DNA from: Acanthochlamys bracteata
Taxonomy: Eukaryota; Streptophyta; Magnoliopsida; Pandanales; Velloziaceae
Direction: 5' to 3'
DNA length: 64,000 nucleotides
Assembly (NCBI GenBank): GCA_019914995.1
Contig: CM034140.1
Location: forward strand, 6,262,001 to 6,326,000
Made by a program: the position numbers and the translations under genes. Below, one piece after another: positions 35,926-49,199 of this stretch (position 1 is the stretch's first letter; each line of letters opens with the position of its first letter). The notes beneath the pieces were generated by a model that had not been told where the DNA came from, did not search any database, and saw only the letters and a program-made list of their open reading frames with translations.

Positions 35926-38464
35926 ATAGTCTGTTAAATCTCAGCATAAGAGATCAGTTCAATTTTTTTTTCAGAATCGTGATTTTCCGGTGGCATTGCA
36001 ATTCCTTCGTGGGAAGAATGCAATGCGCACTACAAGACAGTCCCATTCACTACCTAATAGAAACAATAAAATGAAAATATGTAGAAGATAATATCTCTTG
36101 CAACTTCCCCATTCCACCGGTGCTCACCTTTGTCCATAAAAACTGAGATAATTTCCAGATCCAACAGCTAAAAATCTTTAGTCATCACCAAAGCAGCATG
36201 TCAATAGATGTGCAATTCAAGAATGCCAGAAGACATAATAGACACTTGTAACCGGGCACGGCAACTTTAAATTATTTAGGCGCCTCAAAATGATAGCCTT
36301 CAGAAAGGGGAGCTGTTGGATATTTTTAGTAGTGCTCCTAGAATACAAGTAAGAAATTTTAAAATTTCATCTGTAGGAACGTTGCAATGGTTTAAGTGGC
36401 CCACAAAGAACTTTGGCCAACAAATTGCACTTGCATTGTTGCGTAATTTCCTGTGTTTAGTGCAGATGTAAGTGTAGCTCATCACAATCTGGCAATTGTC
36501 GCTATTATACCAGGTCCCAAAATCCAGGTAGTTTGGCCCTTGCCGCGTGCCCTTCTAGCTATGTCTGATGAACTTGGATTAAAGCTATCCCACCAGGACT
36601 CTCAGGCTGTAACAACATTCACAGCAGAGATGTCTCAGCAAGGCCATTTATTGATACTAATCATGCAAAACATTTCAACAGAGTTACCCCTGAACTACGA
36701 AGAGCAGTTGTCAAGCAACATCGTAGTAACTACAGAATAGCATTTGACCTAGTAGTAACTACAGCAAGTAGCAACAACAGAAGTTCCTAATAGTAGGAAT
36801 TTTTTTCCTGTTGAGTAACCATTTGAAGTTAAACATTAGTCACCAACTGAAACAGCAAACAAAATCTTGGCACTGCAGAATACTAGTTCAAGAGAATAGA
36901 ATAGAGTTAGATATTGCTCAAGTCAATCATACCCAAATCTAATAATAGGGAGAACATTCTAAGAAAATAATCCACCCACTTCATAAAGCAATCAAAACAT
37001 ATACTAATATTCACAGGTGGTAATCTTAAGCCAGAGCTTATACAGGTTTAAAGTCACTTATCATGCCACTTGAAAATTTTTCGGATACTCTTCAAAAACA
37101 TGAAACCTATACTGCATTCTAGTTAATGTTTTGGTACAGTATGTCAATGTTTTAAGCATCCAGAAGCTCAGAAGTATGTAGTCAATTATGGAAGTATGTT
37201 ATAACCATGGGGACATGTCTGAAAAAAGAGAATACCAAGACCAAGGTCAAGATTGGTGATTCCAAAATATTCATTGTTATCACACAAAATGCTCCTCTAA
37301 TGCTTTTCAAGTTTATCGAACCCTTTCTGGATCAAATATAGAATTGGCATATTTTTCAAACTTACCGAAACTCATCTGGGCCAGAATTCAAGACTTTTAT
37401 TTGTGAATCCAGTTAACTTTAAAATTCTCTGTTAAACACTAACAGCCATGTCAGACACAGAGAAACAATCAGTAAGAGAAATTTGCATCAAGTTCCACAA
37501 ACCTGAAGATTTTCCAAATTCACACAGTAATAACTAAAGAGTCATAGGTCATAATTGTCTACAACTAAGCAAGTACAATTTGGTAAGTTTGTTTTGAGCA
37601 GAGAGATGTAAGGACAAGTTCAGAGAAGCAATTTTGAGACAAACATGCAAGGTTAGTGTTTCATCCAGATCTCAAATCGTACTTGCAAAAACATACTTTA
37701 TTGTCAGATCCAGATTTGGAATCATTACTTGCAAAAACGTACTTTCCTCTACCTATAGGCAGCACAGTCAATTAATAAATCAGAATAAATTGGGATGGCA
37801 ATATATGATCTGATCCGAAATTCAAACTGAAATTGGCTCATTTAATTCGGTTGAGAGTTGACAATTTTAATCCGTATAAATTCATGAGTTGGGTTAGGAT
37901 TGAACGAATTTGACCCGATTATTAAGTAGGGAAAACCAACCTATCAATCCGAATTGCCGCTCCTATAAGAACAACTCTTTTCTGATTTTTTTCTACCGTA
38001 TAATAAAATTTTAGTAACAAAAAAATATCAATAATAATAATTTATTAATTTAATTATATTGTATTTATAATTAATCGTTTGATTTCATACCTTAATAAAA
38101 TAGTGCAATATGAAAATTATAATTTATCAAAAGTATTATTATGTCGGTGTTTTTAGATTTTGTAAAAAGATTATTATCAAAACTTTATCAGAAAACTATG
38201 TTTATCAAAAATTTTATCAGAAGTATTATTATTTATTTATAATTATAAAATTTCAGCTGTCATCACATATTTTTAAAAAATAAAAATAAAAAATTTTTGG
38301 AACATATTAAGGACCGATGAAGATACTAAAAAATACGCATTTTGATTGATATTTATCAAATCTCTTAACCAAGAATACCAATTTCAGCAACCTATGACGT
38401 AACATTCCACCCCCTTGAAAATCAACCTTACTCTCAAGGTTGAAGGAACTCATTGCTTCACAAA
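35926..38464. other. Intergenic region
   Basis: No gene could be supported. A 95-codon plus-strand frame at 36453-36740 has slightly higher GC than its surroundings but no family match and no splice context. A block at about 37790-37965 with GATCCGAA, TTGGGTTAGG and TTTGACCCGATT words, beginning TGGGATGGCAAT and ending ATTGCCGCTCC, looks like a common plant dispersed repeat of hAT-like non-autonomous type. The rest is AT-rich. Confidence 0.5.
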
Positions 38465-38714
38465 GGGCATCTTTACCGACACCTTAAATTCAACTTTTTT
38501 TTAAACTTATTTTTAATATAAAATAAATAAAATTTTAAAATAAATATTTTGTATCAAAAAAATTTTCAAAATTTATTTTTAAAACTTACTATTAATAAAA
38601 AATTTATATAAAAAATTATTTTTTATTAAATAGTTTTAATTTTTAATTTAATTTTTTTAACTCAATTTTAAAAGACTCAAGTTTACTCACTTTACTCCCT
38701 AAGTAAACACGCCC
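38465..38714 (-). mobile_element. Tourist-like MITE, 250 bp (copy 1)
   Basis: The ends are GGGCATCTTTACC on the left and GGGCGTGTTTACTT read from the right, flanked by AAA on both sides. Its right end read on the minus strand matches the left end of the element at 60350-60599, including the inner GAGTAAAGTGAGTAAAC / GGTGAAGTGAGCC part, and both are exactly 250 bp by my count. It lies in inverted orientation to that copy. Its right end supplies the stop codon of the decayed gene next to it. Confidence 0.75.
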
Positions 38715-40900
38715 AAATCCAACAGTGAGCGGGCCTCCAATAGTCGACATTTCATGTTGAGTTTTTGATATCTCAAATCCCATGAATACCTTCTGAACAT
38801 TCCTTCACAAGCTTTTAAGTGCAGCTGCTCAACTGAGGTACTCATAGATTGAAGAACGGAGTTTACTTCCTGTAATATAGGTGGCTCATCAAATGCAGAA
38901 GTTGCGTAGTAAAAGGGTGTCATCAATTGGAGTCCAGCTTTGTACTCTATCCTCTGTAACCTCAACAAATTGATAAAATCGCTTCTCTAAGCTAATGCTA
39001 CGACGAGATTGGGGTTGAATCATCAATTCAAATAATCTGTGGACTATTAGTTTTCACTTCATTTCCCAATACCTTAACACCATTAGTATGTATAGATCCT
39101 ATAATAATGTTCACTCTTAGAGTTTCAATGAATTTCCCCAAAAAAAGTCGTCCACAGCTTCCACAACCTTAAGGACAGATTGAACACCATTGATGCATGC
39201 CTCCACAAGTATGGAAGAAACCATTTCCTGAGCTCTTTCTGAACAGAATGTTTGTTCTTCATGAACATCACGTAACTGAAGAGAATTTCTTAGCGTCGTA
39301 TTCAAATCCTTATTCACAAATACAATATGAACCTGTATGGGCAAGTCAAAGGATACCGCAACTCCCAAACTCAATGTGAATAAAAAATCACTAAGGCTTT
39401 TGTTCTTCACGTGAGTGCGTAAAGCAGCACTCAAACCATCATGAAGACTTCTCTCAGTAGCAACCTCACTCACAGTCGTATCAAAGTTCAGACCACTACT
39501 ATCGGTAGCAATGCTTGTCATTACAATAATGTCTTCAACAGCTGATGACATCCCTGTTAAAAATATTTCAGATGACGAATTCAATGAACATGATGATCCT
39601 CTCGTCAACTCCTTATTGAGGATAGTTTTCGCCAAGTGCTCTATTTTTAAAAATCAACGACTGGGACAAGAGCCTTATGCCACCTCCAATCATCCATCTT
39701 GTCGAAAACAATTCCATCATAAAAAAGATCCACAGACAATTTAGTAGCTTTTAAGCTCTTTGATCCAAATGAAAGAGATTCCCAAAAGTTTCTCTGTGTT
39801 TCCAGACCATTTAACTATGCCTCACAGATATACAAACTAGTAAGATTCCTCACACTTCTTTGCATAATAAGTCCACCACAGCTTCCACTTAAAATTGCAA
39901 TGGAAGAAAGCTCGTCATCAAAGAAGTGAACCCATAGGGCTGGTTGCTGCAGTTTATCAAAGATTTCACGCGCATTTGGCCCAATCACATCAAACCACAT
40001 ATATAACAACTTTAGATTCCTGACAATAATGCAGTTGGCCCTTTTAAACAGCCGGAGCTACGGCAACACTCCTTTTCCACAGATTCTCAGATCCTTTAGC
40101 TAATCAGACCATGAAGCTTATGAACCTGTAAGCCAATCAGAAGTTCTTGAGCTGACCTGTTGCAATGAAGATATCGAGATAGTAACTGGGATCACCAACT
40201 GATTGAAACTCATAAAATTTGACACCCACAAGCTACTGATAGAAGTAGACAATTTCTCACAATAAGTTGCCCATTCATCAAGATTATAGTGCACCATCTG
40301 CTGACCAAGCTCAAACTGTCTTGAAGTTGACATTGTCCTGACTTCATCATGACCGTGAATAGAGCACCTCAAAGCAATATCTAAATAAGCTTACCGACTG
40401 GGCACACATCTCCAAACTAGGCTCTAGACTGCACCAAGACCCTTAGTGATTCGATCAATATCAAAAGTATCTTTTGCATGGGAACCATGCCAGCATCAAT
40501 GGCATAGGTCCTTCTATTACTATCAAAGTAGAGTCGGGCATCAGGGAAACTTCATTATGGAATAGGTTAAATTACTTATCTGAATTTGAAGAAGTTCGTT
40601 GGATTCATGAGTCATTTTTGCAACTGCCGCAAGATACCAAGGCTGTTGAAGCTTGTGATAGCAGGTGAACTTTCTTGCCATAGTCCGCAATCACCTTCAT
40701 GCCCTCCCCTAACTCGTTTCATAACCGGACTCATCACCGCTGCAGATGAATCGCTCGTCGTCTCATCCAAAGGTGCTTTCTCAGGTCTTGGTAAGAAGTG
40801 TTGAGATGTAATAGTAAGTTGGCTCTCCAGGGTCAATGAGAACGAAAAAGCTGCAGGACGGTGATGTTGCAAGCCGAAACTGTTGGTTGCCGACAGAGTC
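38715..40900 (-). pseudogene. Decayed, unidentified protein-coding gene
   Basis: Several minus-strand open stretches lie end to end with protein-like composition, but in shifting frames with stops and no good splice sites between them: 40612-40900 (a Ser/Thr-rich start with KRVRGGHEGD), 40118-40370 (QQMVHYNLDEWATYCEKL), 39815-40009 (MWFDVIGPNAREIFDKL), 39117-39640 (GLSAALRTHVKNKSLSDFLF) and 38699-38968 (LQEVNSVLQSMSTSVEQLHL). I do not recognise the family. The absence of clear introns and the frame breaks suggest either a retrocopy or an old decayed gene. The last frame runs into the 250-bp MITE, which gives it its final codons and stop. It could still be a gene with unusual introns that I failed to see. 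Confidence 0.45.
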
Positions 40901-40904
40901 AAAT

Positions 40905-41060
40905 CCAGCTAGTGGTGTTTGAGCGGGAAAGTTTTGAGAGTGCGGTTTCTAAATGATTTGAGCGGGAGATTGCGAGTAGTTATATAGATGATCTAAGTAT
41001 GAATAGATCTTTTGATACCACAAAAATGATTAGAAAATAAATTTTGAAAAAGATGACCAA
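40905..41060. repeat. Promoter-like segment, copy A of three
   Basis: The segment begins AGCTAGTGGTGTTTGAGCG and continues with GGTTTCTAAATGATTTGAGC. On the minus strand it would be the upstream region of the decayed gene 38715-40900. Diverged copies occur inverted at about 42245-42330 and direct at about 52415-52560 (see the paired-repeat entries). Confidence 0.55.
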
Positions 41061-42240
41061 AAAAGTAAATTTGAATTGGATGCAGACTACTTAATCAAAT
41101 AATCCCACTAAGAGACGGGTTTTTAGGTTATTTGATTAAATAAGTCCACCAACTTAAATTTGTCTTTTGTAGGCCGCATTTTTCAAATTTGTTTTCAGGT
41201 CATTTTTTTATATAAAAAGATTAAAATATCTTCAACTCTATATGCTTAATCCTAAGAAATTTCATTAAAATCTTTCATTTGCTGAGGTCTCCTCGTCTCT
41301 CTTCTTCCTCCCCTCAAACTCAGTTTTGATCTTTCCCTACTACAATTCATTATTATATTTGTAATATTTTTTTTAGTTCGCGCTAGTAAAATCTTTTATG
41401 ATATCAGCAAAATTCTTTCTGTAGGCCTTGATGCATCAACTCTTAAGGAAAATCCATCCCCGTTGTGTCTCCTTCTTGGAAGAAATAGCAATGCCTTCAT
41501 AAGGTACGTTGCGATGACCGTAATATTCTTCTCCTCTGAATTTATTGTGCAGTTTATTGATTTACCGGGTCATCTATATTAGCAAGGATAGCACATGTCG
41601 CATATTATTGCATAGGTTGCACAAAATAATCACATATAGTTGCACAATTGGTTGCACACAATCGAATTAGTAGTGTATGAGCCTGAATGGTGTTTAACTG
41701 AAAAAGTACTAGTTTACTTGGATATGGATCAGTAACTCGCTTTGTGCTGAATCAAATTAGGCCATGATTTTGTGGGCTTAACTTGCAAACTTTTTAATAG
41801 TCTCATATTTGATGGGTTGCTTGAATTTGCATGGACTTATATGTGTAAGATGTTAACCCTTAAGTGTTCACAAATCATTTTAATAAAAAATTCGATCCTT
41901 ACAATTGATATTAGAACACGGAGTAATGAAGCCACCCGAATTTTTACAGGAGAAAGATTATTCGACCTTTAAGGTAGATGACGCTCGTACTAGTAGCGTG
42001 TAAAATTTGATGATGCCAAATAAAAGACGGACTATCTTGGTAGGATAGGATCGAGTTAGTAAAGTAGGGGATTGGAATGGTGCCTAAGTAAAAATATGCT
42101 ATCTATTTAAGAATGGACCAACAACTCACTATTCTTATTCGTCGAGCTTCAAAATTTATAAGGAGCCATAAATGTCAATAACGAGATGGAAGTAAAAAGG
42201 AAGACGTTAAAGACCATCTCAGCTTAACTCATGATTTAAA
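41061..42240. other. Intergenic region between repeat copies
   Basis: No gene is supported. A CT-rich leader-like stretch at 41284-41345 is followed by an acceptor-like site at 41423 and a short exon-like frame ending in AAG|GTACG at about 41500. This could be a fragment of a plus-strand gene but cannot be connected to anything. Confidence 0.35.
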
Positions 42241-42244
42241 TTTT

Positions 42245-42437
42245 AAAATTGTCTACAACCTCCGCTCAAACTATTTAGAAACCCACTCTCAATTTCTGCT
42301 GAAACACTATTAGTTGAACCTCGACCTCATCGATTCTTTAGTTTGGAGTACCTTGATGGCTTTTGGATCAATATTTAACAATAGCTTCACAAGATACGTT
42401 GAGATGCCTTTAACTTTCTTCATTTTTGTATAGATGC

Positions 42438-42471
<34 letters not shown>

Positions 42472-42850
42472 GTTTATGACTTCTTATAAAATATTGAGCA
42501 CTAACGATTAAAGATAGTGAAAAGTGAAAACTAATTTTTCACAAAGAGAAGAAGAAAAAATAGTTTGAAACTTGTTTGATATAAAGAGAAGAAAAACGTT
42601 AACAACAGCCGCACGAATCCGAACCGTACAAAATATAGTGGTTCGTATTCAGAGTCGCACATGATAGCACATAGCCGCACAAATATTAGCATATAAATAG
42701 GATGCCATATTGTATAGATTACAATTGCACATGATCGCACACATGGTCAATAAGAGTAGGATCACATAGAGTAGGGTCACACATATTAGGATTACGCTTG
42801 TCATACAAAGATGAAAGAAATTTCTTCTCTCTTTTTTTTACAAGAAAAAA
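42245..42850 (-). repeat. Inverted-repeat arm, left
   Basis: Read on the minus strand this segment matches 51925-52470 read on the plus strand. Shared landmarks in order are a T-rich run with CTTGTAAAA and AGAGAGAAGA, a block of ATTTGTGCG / TGTGCGA words, AACTATTTTTT with TTCTTCT, TCTCAACGTATCT with GTGAAGC and ATTGTTAA, and at the far end the promoter-like segment with TTTCTAAATAGTTTGAGCGG. The copies are diverged, with many substitutions and indels. Confidence 0.6.
42437..42472. repeat. (ATT)n microsatellite
   Basis: About eleven ATT units lie inside the left inverted-repeat arm. The right arm lacks the expansion. Confidence 0.9.
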
Positions 42851-43103
42851 AAAATATGTTAAATCTTTTACTTTGAAGACTGGATCTACAAACCAATCAA
42901 GATTAGTTAACTAACTAGTTAGAAGGTTCTTAGTTTATGTATCAATCATTCAATGCCCAGTAATATGTAATATTTTTTTTACTGGTTATTGTATATGAGT
43001 TGTTTGTTCTCTATAATATATTACATCACATTGTGATGTAGTTTTGTTTGCTTTTCAGGAAAATGATGTATTTGAAGGGCGTCGTTGTACTACCTATCAT
43101 AGA

Positions 43104-43369
43104 TGTAGGATCGGGTCCCCATACTAAAAGGATTGGCCAACTTTTAGGGGTTAGCATCTCCCACCTATAAGTACATACCCATTCCAACACCCAGCCAATG
43201 TGGGACTATTAAGGGGTGTGGGCTGTTAAGCCCACCAAGCCAGGGTCCACTTGGCCTAATCCAAGGCGAGTTGCTGGCTCACTTTCAAGTTAGCTAGCCC
43301 GTCTTTTACACAAGCCCATTAAGCCCACATGCTACTAACCCGGGCCTAGCATAATTTGGAGGTCCAACA
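43104..43369 (-). repeat. Outer LTR, 3' copy (TRIM-type)
   Basis: It starts TGTAGGATCGGG and ends GGTCCAACA, and contains CCAATGTGGGACTATTAAGG, a phrase typical of short plant TRIM LTRs. Immediately right of it, at 43370-43382, the minus strand reads TAGGGGGGAGAT, a classic polypurine tract. Confidence 0.85.
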
Positions 43370-43411
43370 ATCTCCCCCCTAGCAACACGCCGGGTGGCTT
43401 CACCCCACCGG

Positions 43412-43425
43412 ATTCTGATACCAAT
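43412..43425 (-). other. Second primer-binding site (inner)
   Basis: The minus strand reads TTGGTATCAGAAT, complementary to the 3' end of initiator tRNA-Met (ideal TGGTATCAGAGC). It sits two bases from the inner 2.2-kb LTR, with the same spacer as at the outer site. A PBS here means that the inner LTR also had a 5'-LTR relationship. Confidence 0.7.
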
Positions 43426-45636
43426 TGTTGGTCAAACCTACACAACCAACTCAAGAGGGGAGGGGTGAATTGAGTTGGTAGTTAAAAAATTTAATCCAGT
43501 ATTCGTATATAAATAGAGCTGATTTTCTACAAAATAGCGGCAGTATAATCTACTGGACATAAACAGATTCTCTCTGTTTAACGTTCTCTGTTTAGTTCAA
43601 GTGCAAGCAATATAAAAATTATTTAAAATTCAAACACAGAATTTACGTGGTTCGGCAAATAAATTTGTCTACGTCCACGGGCACTCTTTGTCAAGAGTAA
43701 ATTTTACTAATTTTTATCAAGTTGCTACAATACCAAGTAATGTGTTTAGCCAAACACCATTACTTTAACCGATTCTCTACTCAAGATAAACCACCAACAG
43801 CCTACTAGACTCACAAGTCTCTCCGGCTGCTAAGACACAAGCCTTACCCAAGGCCTTGTGCAAAGTACGTAGCTTCTTACAAAATTAGCACAACCGAGAA
43901 AGCTTAACCAAGGCCTTCTCAACGGATATGTTTGTTACAAACAATTTTCAAGCACAGGATCTCTCTCACTGGATTGAATTTAAGTTTAGTAAAGAAGGGA
44001 GAGGATCAAAGAAATGCCAAAGATGTATGTAGATAAAGTTCAGACAGTGAGGTTGAGTGAGAAATGTTTTTGCTCTATGTAAGTTTTTTCTTATGTATGT
44101 GGCTCTGTTTTTCTTTTGATATGTAGTGTCTCTCATTTGGTTTTTTTTTTTTTCTTCTCCCTCTTATATTTTCTGTTCTCTGACTGTTGAAATTTCTAAT
44201 CTCCTAACGGTAGAAAATTTTCTCGTTGTCTCTCTTGTGCGCCTGCTACAGTGTTATCACTTTGCTCTTCTACGCCGCTGTCAGTCGGGTTCAATTAAAT
44301 AGGTCTTTAACGGTTGGATCTTGATGGAGGTAATTAGAATATCAACTAGATCTTTCAGCTAGCATTTAAATCTCAATTATTCTGCTGGTATAGCTTGGTT
44401 TGATCTTTCTTTTATAGCAATCAATGAGTTTGTCGGCAATTCAATTTTCCCGCTTGCTTCTCCTTTTTCTTCTGTAATGTATTTTTCTTCGTTGTAGTGG
44501 CACCTAATATAAAGATGATGATTTGATCAAGTAATTGGAATGGCTCAAGTTCAACTTCGAATTTTTGTTCTCAGTTCATCGACCAGTCAGATGATGTTCC
44601 CTAAAGTATTCATTTGCTCAAATATGGTTTTAGGTTAACTTGCTTACTGTGAGCTGCAAATCAATGACTTGATTTTTCAGTGAAGAATGATAATGATTTG
44701 AAGTCTATTATCATCTGAATGTTCCAATAAAATCAACTCTGATATGCATTGGATTCCATCTTGTGAATCTTGTATGACAACACTTTGTAAAGTTTTCTTC
44801 TATCAGCTTCATTTGTTTATATCATTTTGTGTAGCTGCTCCATGTAGTAGGTTATTGTGATGTATCGTCAGCACTATAGTGGATCAAGCGTATGTGTACT
44901 CTTTGTAACTGATCCTTGGCTTTTCTTTGAATGAAAGTCGAAATTCAATTTCTGAATTCAAATCTAGTATGCTGACAGACTGATTCTAATGGCTCTTTAG
45001 CATTGTGTTCTTGACATTCATTTGTTGTGATTTGTTATTGTACTTGATTTGCAATGATAGTGGATATGATGTTCTATATATCATCAAAAGTTGTCTTCAA
45101 ATGAATGAGAAAATCTTGATCAAACTTTATCTGAAAGTTGACATAAGTGTTGTCTGATTTTCTGCAATGCATATATTCTGAATTTCTTCCAATTTTCCAC
45201 GAATTTTCCAAAGTTGTATTGATCATAATTTGATGAACTCTTTAGCCAAGATTGTTGTATGCATGTTGTTCTAGCTCTGGTAAAAATATCTTGCTCAAGC
45301 TGAATTTGCATCACGATCGAATCTGCTTCTAAAATCTATAACCTGATCATTTTCTCTCGGTTCAGGATCAACAGTAATCTAGTCGGCTGTTCTTGTGAGA
45401 CTTCTCTGTTCTGCTCTCTGTCCTGCTCTCTGTTCTGCTGTCCAACACTTAATTGATTTTCATCTTACGCCCGAAGTAGAGTTTCCTATAAAGCAGCTGG
45501 CTGGACTATAACTATTTATTTGCAAGAATTTATACTTTCAATTCTGCATAGCTTAGTTTAAATCATTAGTCCACCTAACTCATAAACTATAATTCTTAAT
45601 ATTTGTTATCATCAAAATCAGTTTGATATTCCAACA
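43426..45636 (-). repeat. Inner 2.2-kb LTR, single copy (Sirevirus-like)
   Basis: The segment begins TGTTGG and ends CCAACA, the perfect inverted terminal hexamers of a Copia-type LTR, 2,211 bp long. It contains the phrase AATTTACGTGGTTCGGC common in plant Copia LTRs. On its right, at 45637-45651, the minus strand reads AAAAAGGAAGAGAT preceded by GTCATCATC, matching the Sirevirus pre-LTR block with two G-to-A changes. No second copy is present in the window. Confidence 0.7.
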
Positions 45637-48600
45637 ATCTCTTCCTTTTTGATGATGACAAAATAAATTAAAAATTATTAGTTTATGATTTAACAAATCA
45701 TAGTGATGCTCAAAACAAAAACATGCTTTTGTTATTTGAGAAATTTTTTGAATAAATTCTCCCCCTTGCTGAATGTATTATTAACATCTTCACTTTCCTG
45801 CACACAATAATTCTTCCATCTCTCCCCTTTTTTGTCATCACAAAAAGAGTGGAAGATTATTGAGCAATTATCAATATTTAGACAAATCATATTTGATAAA
45901 TGCTCATGAAAAACTTATGAAGTATATATTCATGATGCATAAGGAATGTATTTATATAATCCAAGAAACAATACGTGTATATATTTTACCTTGATTTACC
46001 TTTACTGACATTAGCTGAGAAGGATATATCTCACTATACTTTACTGATGGAGGCTTCTCTCTCGTTCATTTTTTTTTTATAAAAAACTTATTGAATTTCT
46101 CCCCCTTTAAAATATAATACATGCTTTACCTCCTACGATATCTTTGTAGATGGATAGACTTGTGTTTGCATTGATGTGACATAATGAGAATAGCTCCTGA
46201 CTGCTCAGAAGATTTAACAGAAGGTTGTTTCTCCTCTGTTTAAGATCCAGCTGGCTATTCTGCGACTGTTTTTGTATATAGAGATATTTTCTCACTGTCT
46301 TCATCTAAATTGCATTACTAAAAATATATTTTCTCGACTTTAGGTTAGTTCACAAATGTAATAATAATTAGCAAAGATTGTAAAATCAAATTCTTTGCAA
46401 AATTCCAATCCTATTAAAGTACAAATGCAAAACTTCACATTTCATTCCAGTATAATTCAAAACTGACAATATTTGTCAAAAAAAAATATCATCAAAATCG
46501 TCATTTCAGAAATACAAAACAATTTTACAATATATTCAAATCAAGATGATAATTCACAATTTATATCATACAAATTCACAATATAATATAGCATTTGCAC
46601 TCAATAATTTGCCAAAAAGAGTTAGGAGAGAATTTATCCATACCTTATTTGTACCTTACGACTTACTGTTTTACTTGACAAAGAAATTTTTTTGTAATAT
46701 ATGTCAATTAATCCATACTGCAGTTATCAATCATTTGATTTTGGATCGATAGAAAATTTTCTAGCAAGTTCAGCAACCTATTTTCAAAAAAGTTCTTTCT
46801 TGCAGAAGATGGCACTTTACTACAAGCAAGAAGAGCGTTGCATATCCCCGTTTGCACCGAATAGGTCCTGCAAAATATGACTTGGAGAGAAAGGATATCT
46901 CATTAAGTTATATCTTCTTTTACTAAGACATTTGCACTACTCCCCTTAATAGTTGCTTTCATCTACAAGGGCATAATCTTCTTATTGTTGATGTAGTTAA
47001 CAACCTCTCATCTCAATAAGAAAACTGCTATGGTAAAATTTGTATAGAAACTTTTTCAGCATGTAAGTGTTAACTCTAGTAGAGTGCTTTGCTTCCTCAT
47101 TTTGCCATATTTTCTTATCATTCTCAAAGAGTAATGTTAAATTTCATCACAAACATTTAAAGAGATAAATCCAAATTAATAGCAGATTTGTATTTTTGGG
47201 GTTGCAATGTTGACACTAGTTTTGCTCATATCAATCATTTTCCTCATGTGATATTTAGTAGCATATATGTGCTAGTTAGGAGTTTTGGAAACATTCTGCA
47301 CAATCATGTCAGTAATCATTAGGTACCATATCGTTTTGAATAGAGCAATAAAAAGCATACTGTTTTAATAATTATAGCATAAATAGATTTCAACTAAGCA
47401 CACATAGGTTAAGCAAATTTTAACAGACAGTTCTATCAAGAATTAAATTCCAGCAATATTTCAATAAGATGTATTATTTACTTCAACACTAGCACTTCAT
47501 CAAAGTTTTGAATATTATTGAAATCAATATACCGTAAAGAGACTTACCTTTACCCTACTGTGATTTTATAAGAGAAAATTTACCTCTTTGCTATGCAAAT
47601 TTCTTTAGGTCTTTTATCATTAGTTGACGTTGTAGTTCTCTTATTAATCGCATGCTTATTAGACGATGCAATATTTGTATTTCTGCAATTTTGCTTGCCA
47701 TTGATTGTGTTGCTGTAAGGTGCTTGCTGTTTGTTATGGAACCAATGTCTCTTCTTCTGAATGCACCCTCTCTCAATTTTTAAAAGTTTGTCTCATCTCT
47801 TTTGCTTTTGCATCGATTAGCTAAGATCTGCAAACTATATATTAGTCAATAATACTTCATCAGAAACATGATTAGTAGATACTTTTTAGAGCAAGTAGAT
47901 GCTGAAATTCAGAATATCAGAAATGTATAGAGATTCCTACACGAGGATAAGTTAGTATAGAACCATCTCCAGTAATTTTCTGAACCAAGCATTATCTCAG
48001 TAGATATCCTTCATATCCATATTTTCTTCTTCATCATATATTCAATTATTAAACATTTTCTTCACTTGAGAACTGAAGCTAACAAGTATGACATTTATAA
48101 TGGTTCCTATAAAGGGCTTCAATGTGCTAACAGTAAGATGAACAACAAAACCTTCATTAGTATTACATGATGTAAATCTTAAAATGGTTAATTAGTTTTC
48201 AAGGAGAAATGCATTTTACAAAACATAATACTCTTATTTCAGAAAATTCATTAAATTTTCAGTAACACATTAGATATTGCATTCATAACTGATTTGAAAA
48301 CAAACCATTAATTAAACATACTTTTCAAAAGTAATGAATTCATAAAAATTTATACTAGCAAATAAAGTATGTTTGTAAAATCTTTTTTTTTTTTTGCAAT
48401 ATCAAAAATTGTTTTGAAGAATTCATTCGCACTCCAAAAGCAATTATACATCAATGATAAAGGGTCATGAGATCTTGACATATCTCAAATATTAATATAA
48501 GGGCAATGTCCTTACCTCTTGAAAAAAATTGATAATAAATGTATAGGTTACTTGTTGATAGCTTCTCATGGAGATTACTGGATTTATACTTGAATACAAA

Positions 48601-49199
48601 TGATACAATTTGAGAAGACTCATTGCATTTCAGAGGTTTCAACAGAAGGTTGTTAATCTTCTGTTTAGATTACAATTGGCTATTTATCTGCTAAAATTTA
48701 CATTTCTTCACTGTTTTTAAATAAATCTGTAAAACATCTCTCATGCAGGCAAAGCAGGGGTTTTCAGATTTGATCATCATTTCAGTTAGATCTTTGATAA
48801 AAATAAATCTACAAGATTTGGAAAGGATTTTGAATTATAGTATCTAAATCTCTATACCATAGCTATCCACGTTTCTTTATATTTCTCTTACAATGATTAG
48901 TAGTATATATATCTATGCCAGTTAAAAATTCTAAAATATCATGCAGACATACATTAATATTTATTGAAAATTTGCATAAGCTAAGATTCATACAATTTCA
49001 ACGAAAGATGAGTTGCAATTAGTTTTATTTGTATTTAAAAGCTAAAAATATTTAAGTCTTGGCAATCATAAAAATCATTACAGGATAGAATTACTTACCT
49101 CATCGTTGAAAAACATTTACGCTTTTGATACCCAAATTTTATTGGGTTCTAAAGTTTTGATAATTTGAAGAGATTCTTTTATCACCCATATTTTTTTAT
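45637..49199 (-). other. Non-coding body of the LTR composite
   Basis: It lies between the gag remnant and the purine tract of the inner LTR. The plus strand carries CTCCCCCTT-type words near 45760, 45820 and 46094, that is AAGGGGGAG on the element's sense strand. Repeated internal purine tracts upstream of the real one are a known trait of Sireviruses. No long frame and no pol motif was found. Confidence 0.55.

Noticed and set aside
36453..36740. Plus-strand 95-codon frame with raised GC
   Set aside because: No family match, no splice context, and no companion exon within 2 kb on either strand.
41420..41975. Exon-like pieces on the plus strand (41424-41500 and 41940-41971) with acceptor and donor signals
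   Set aside because: Frames do not join in a supported phase and nothing recognisable is encoded.
43426..45636. Reading the 2.2-kb LTR as a solo LTR inserted on its own
   Set aside because: A solo LTR would have a target duplication at its borders. Instead a purine tract and a primer-binding site flank it.
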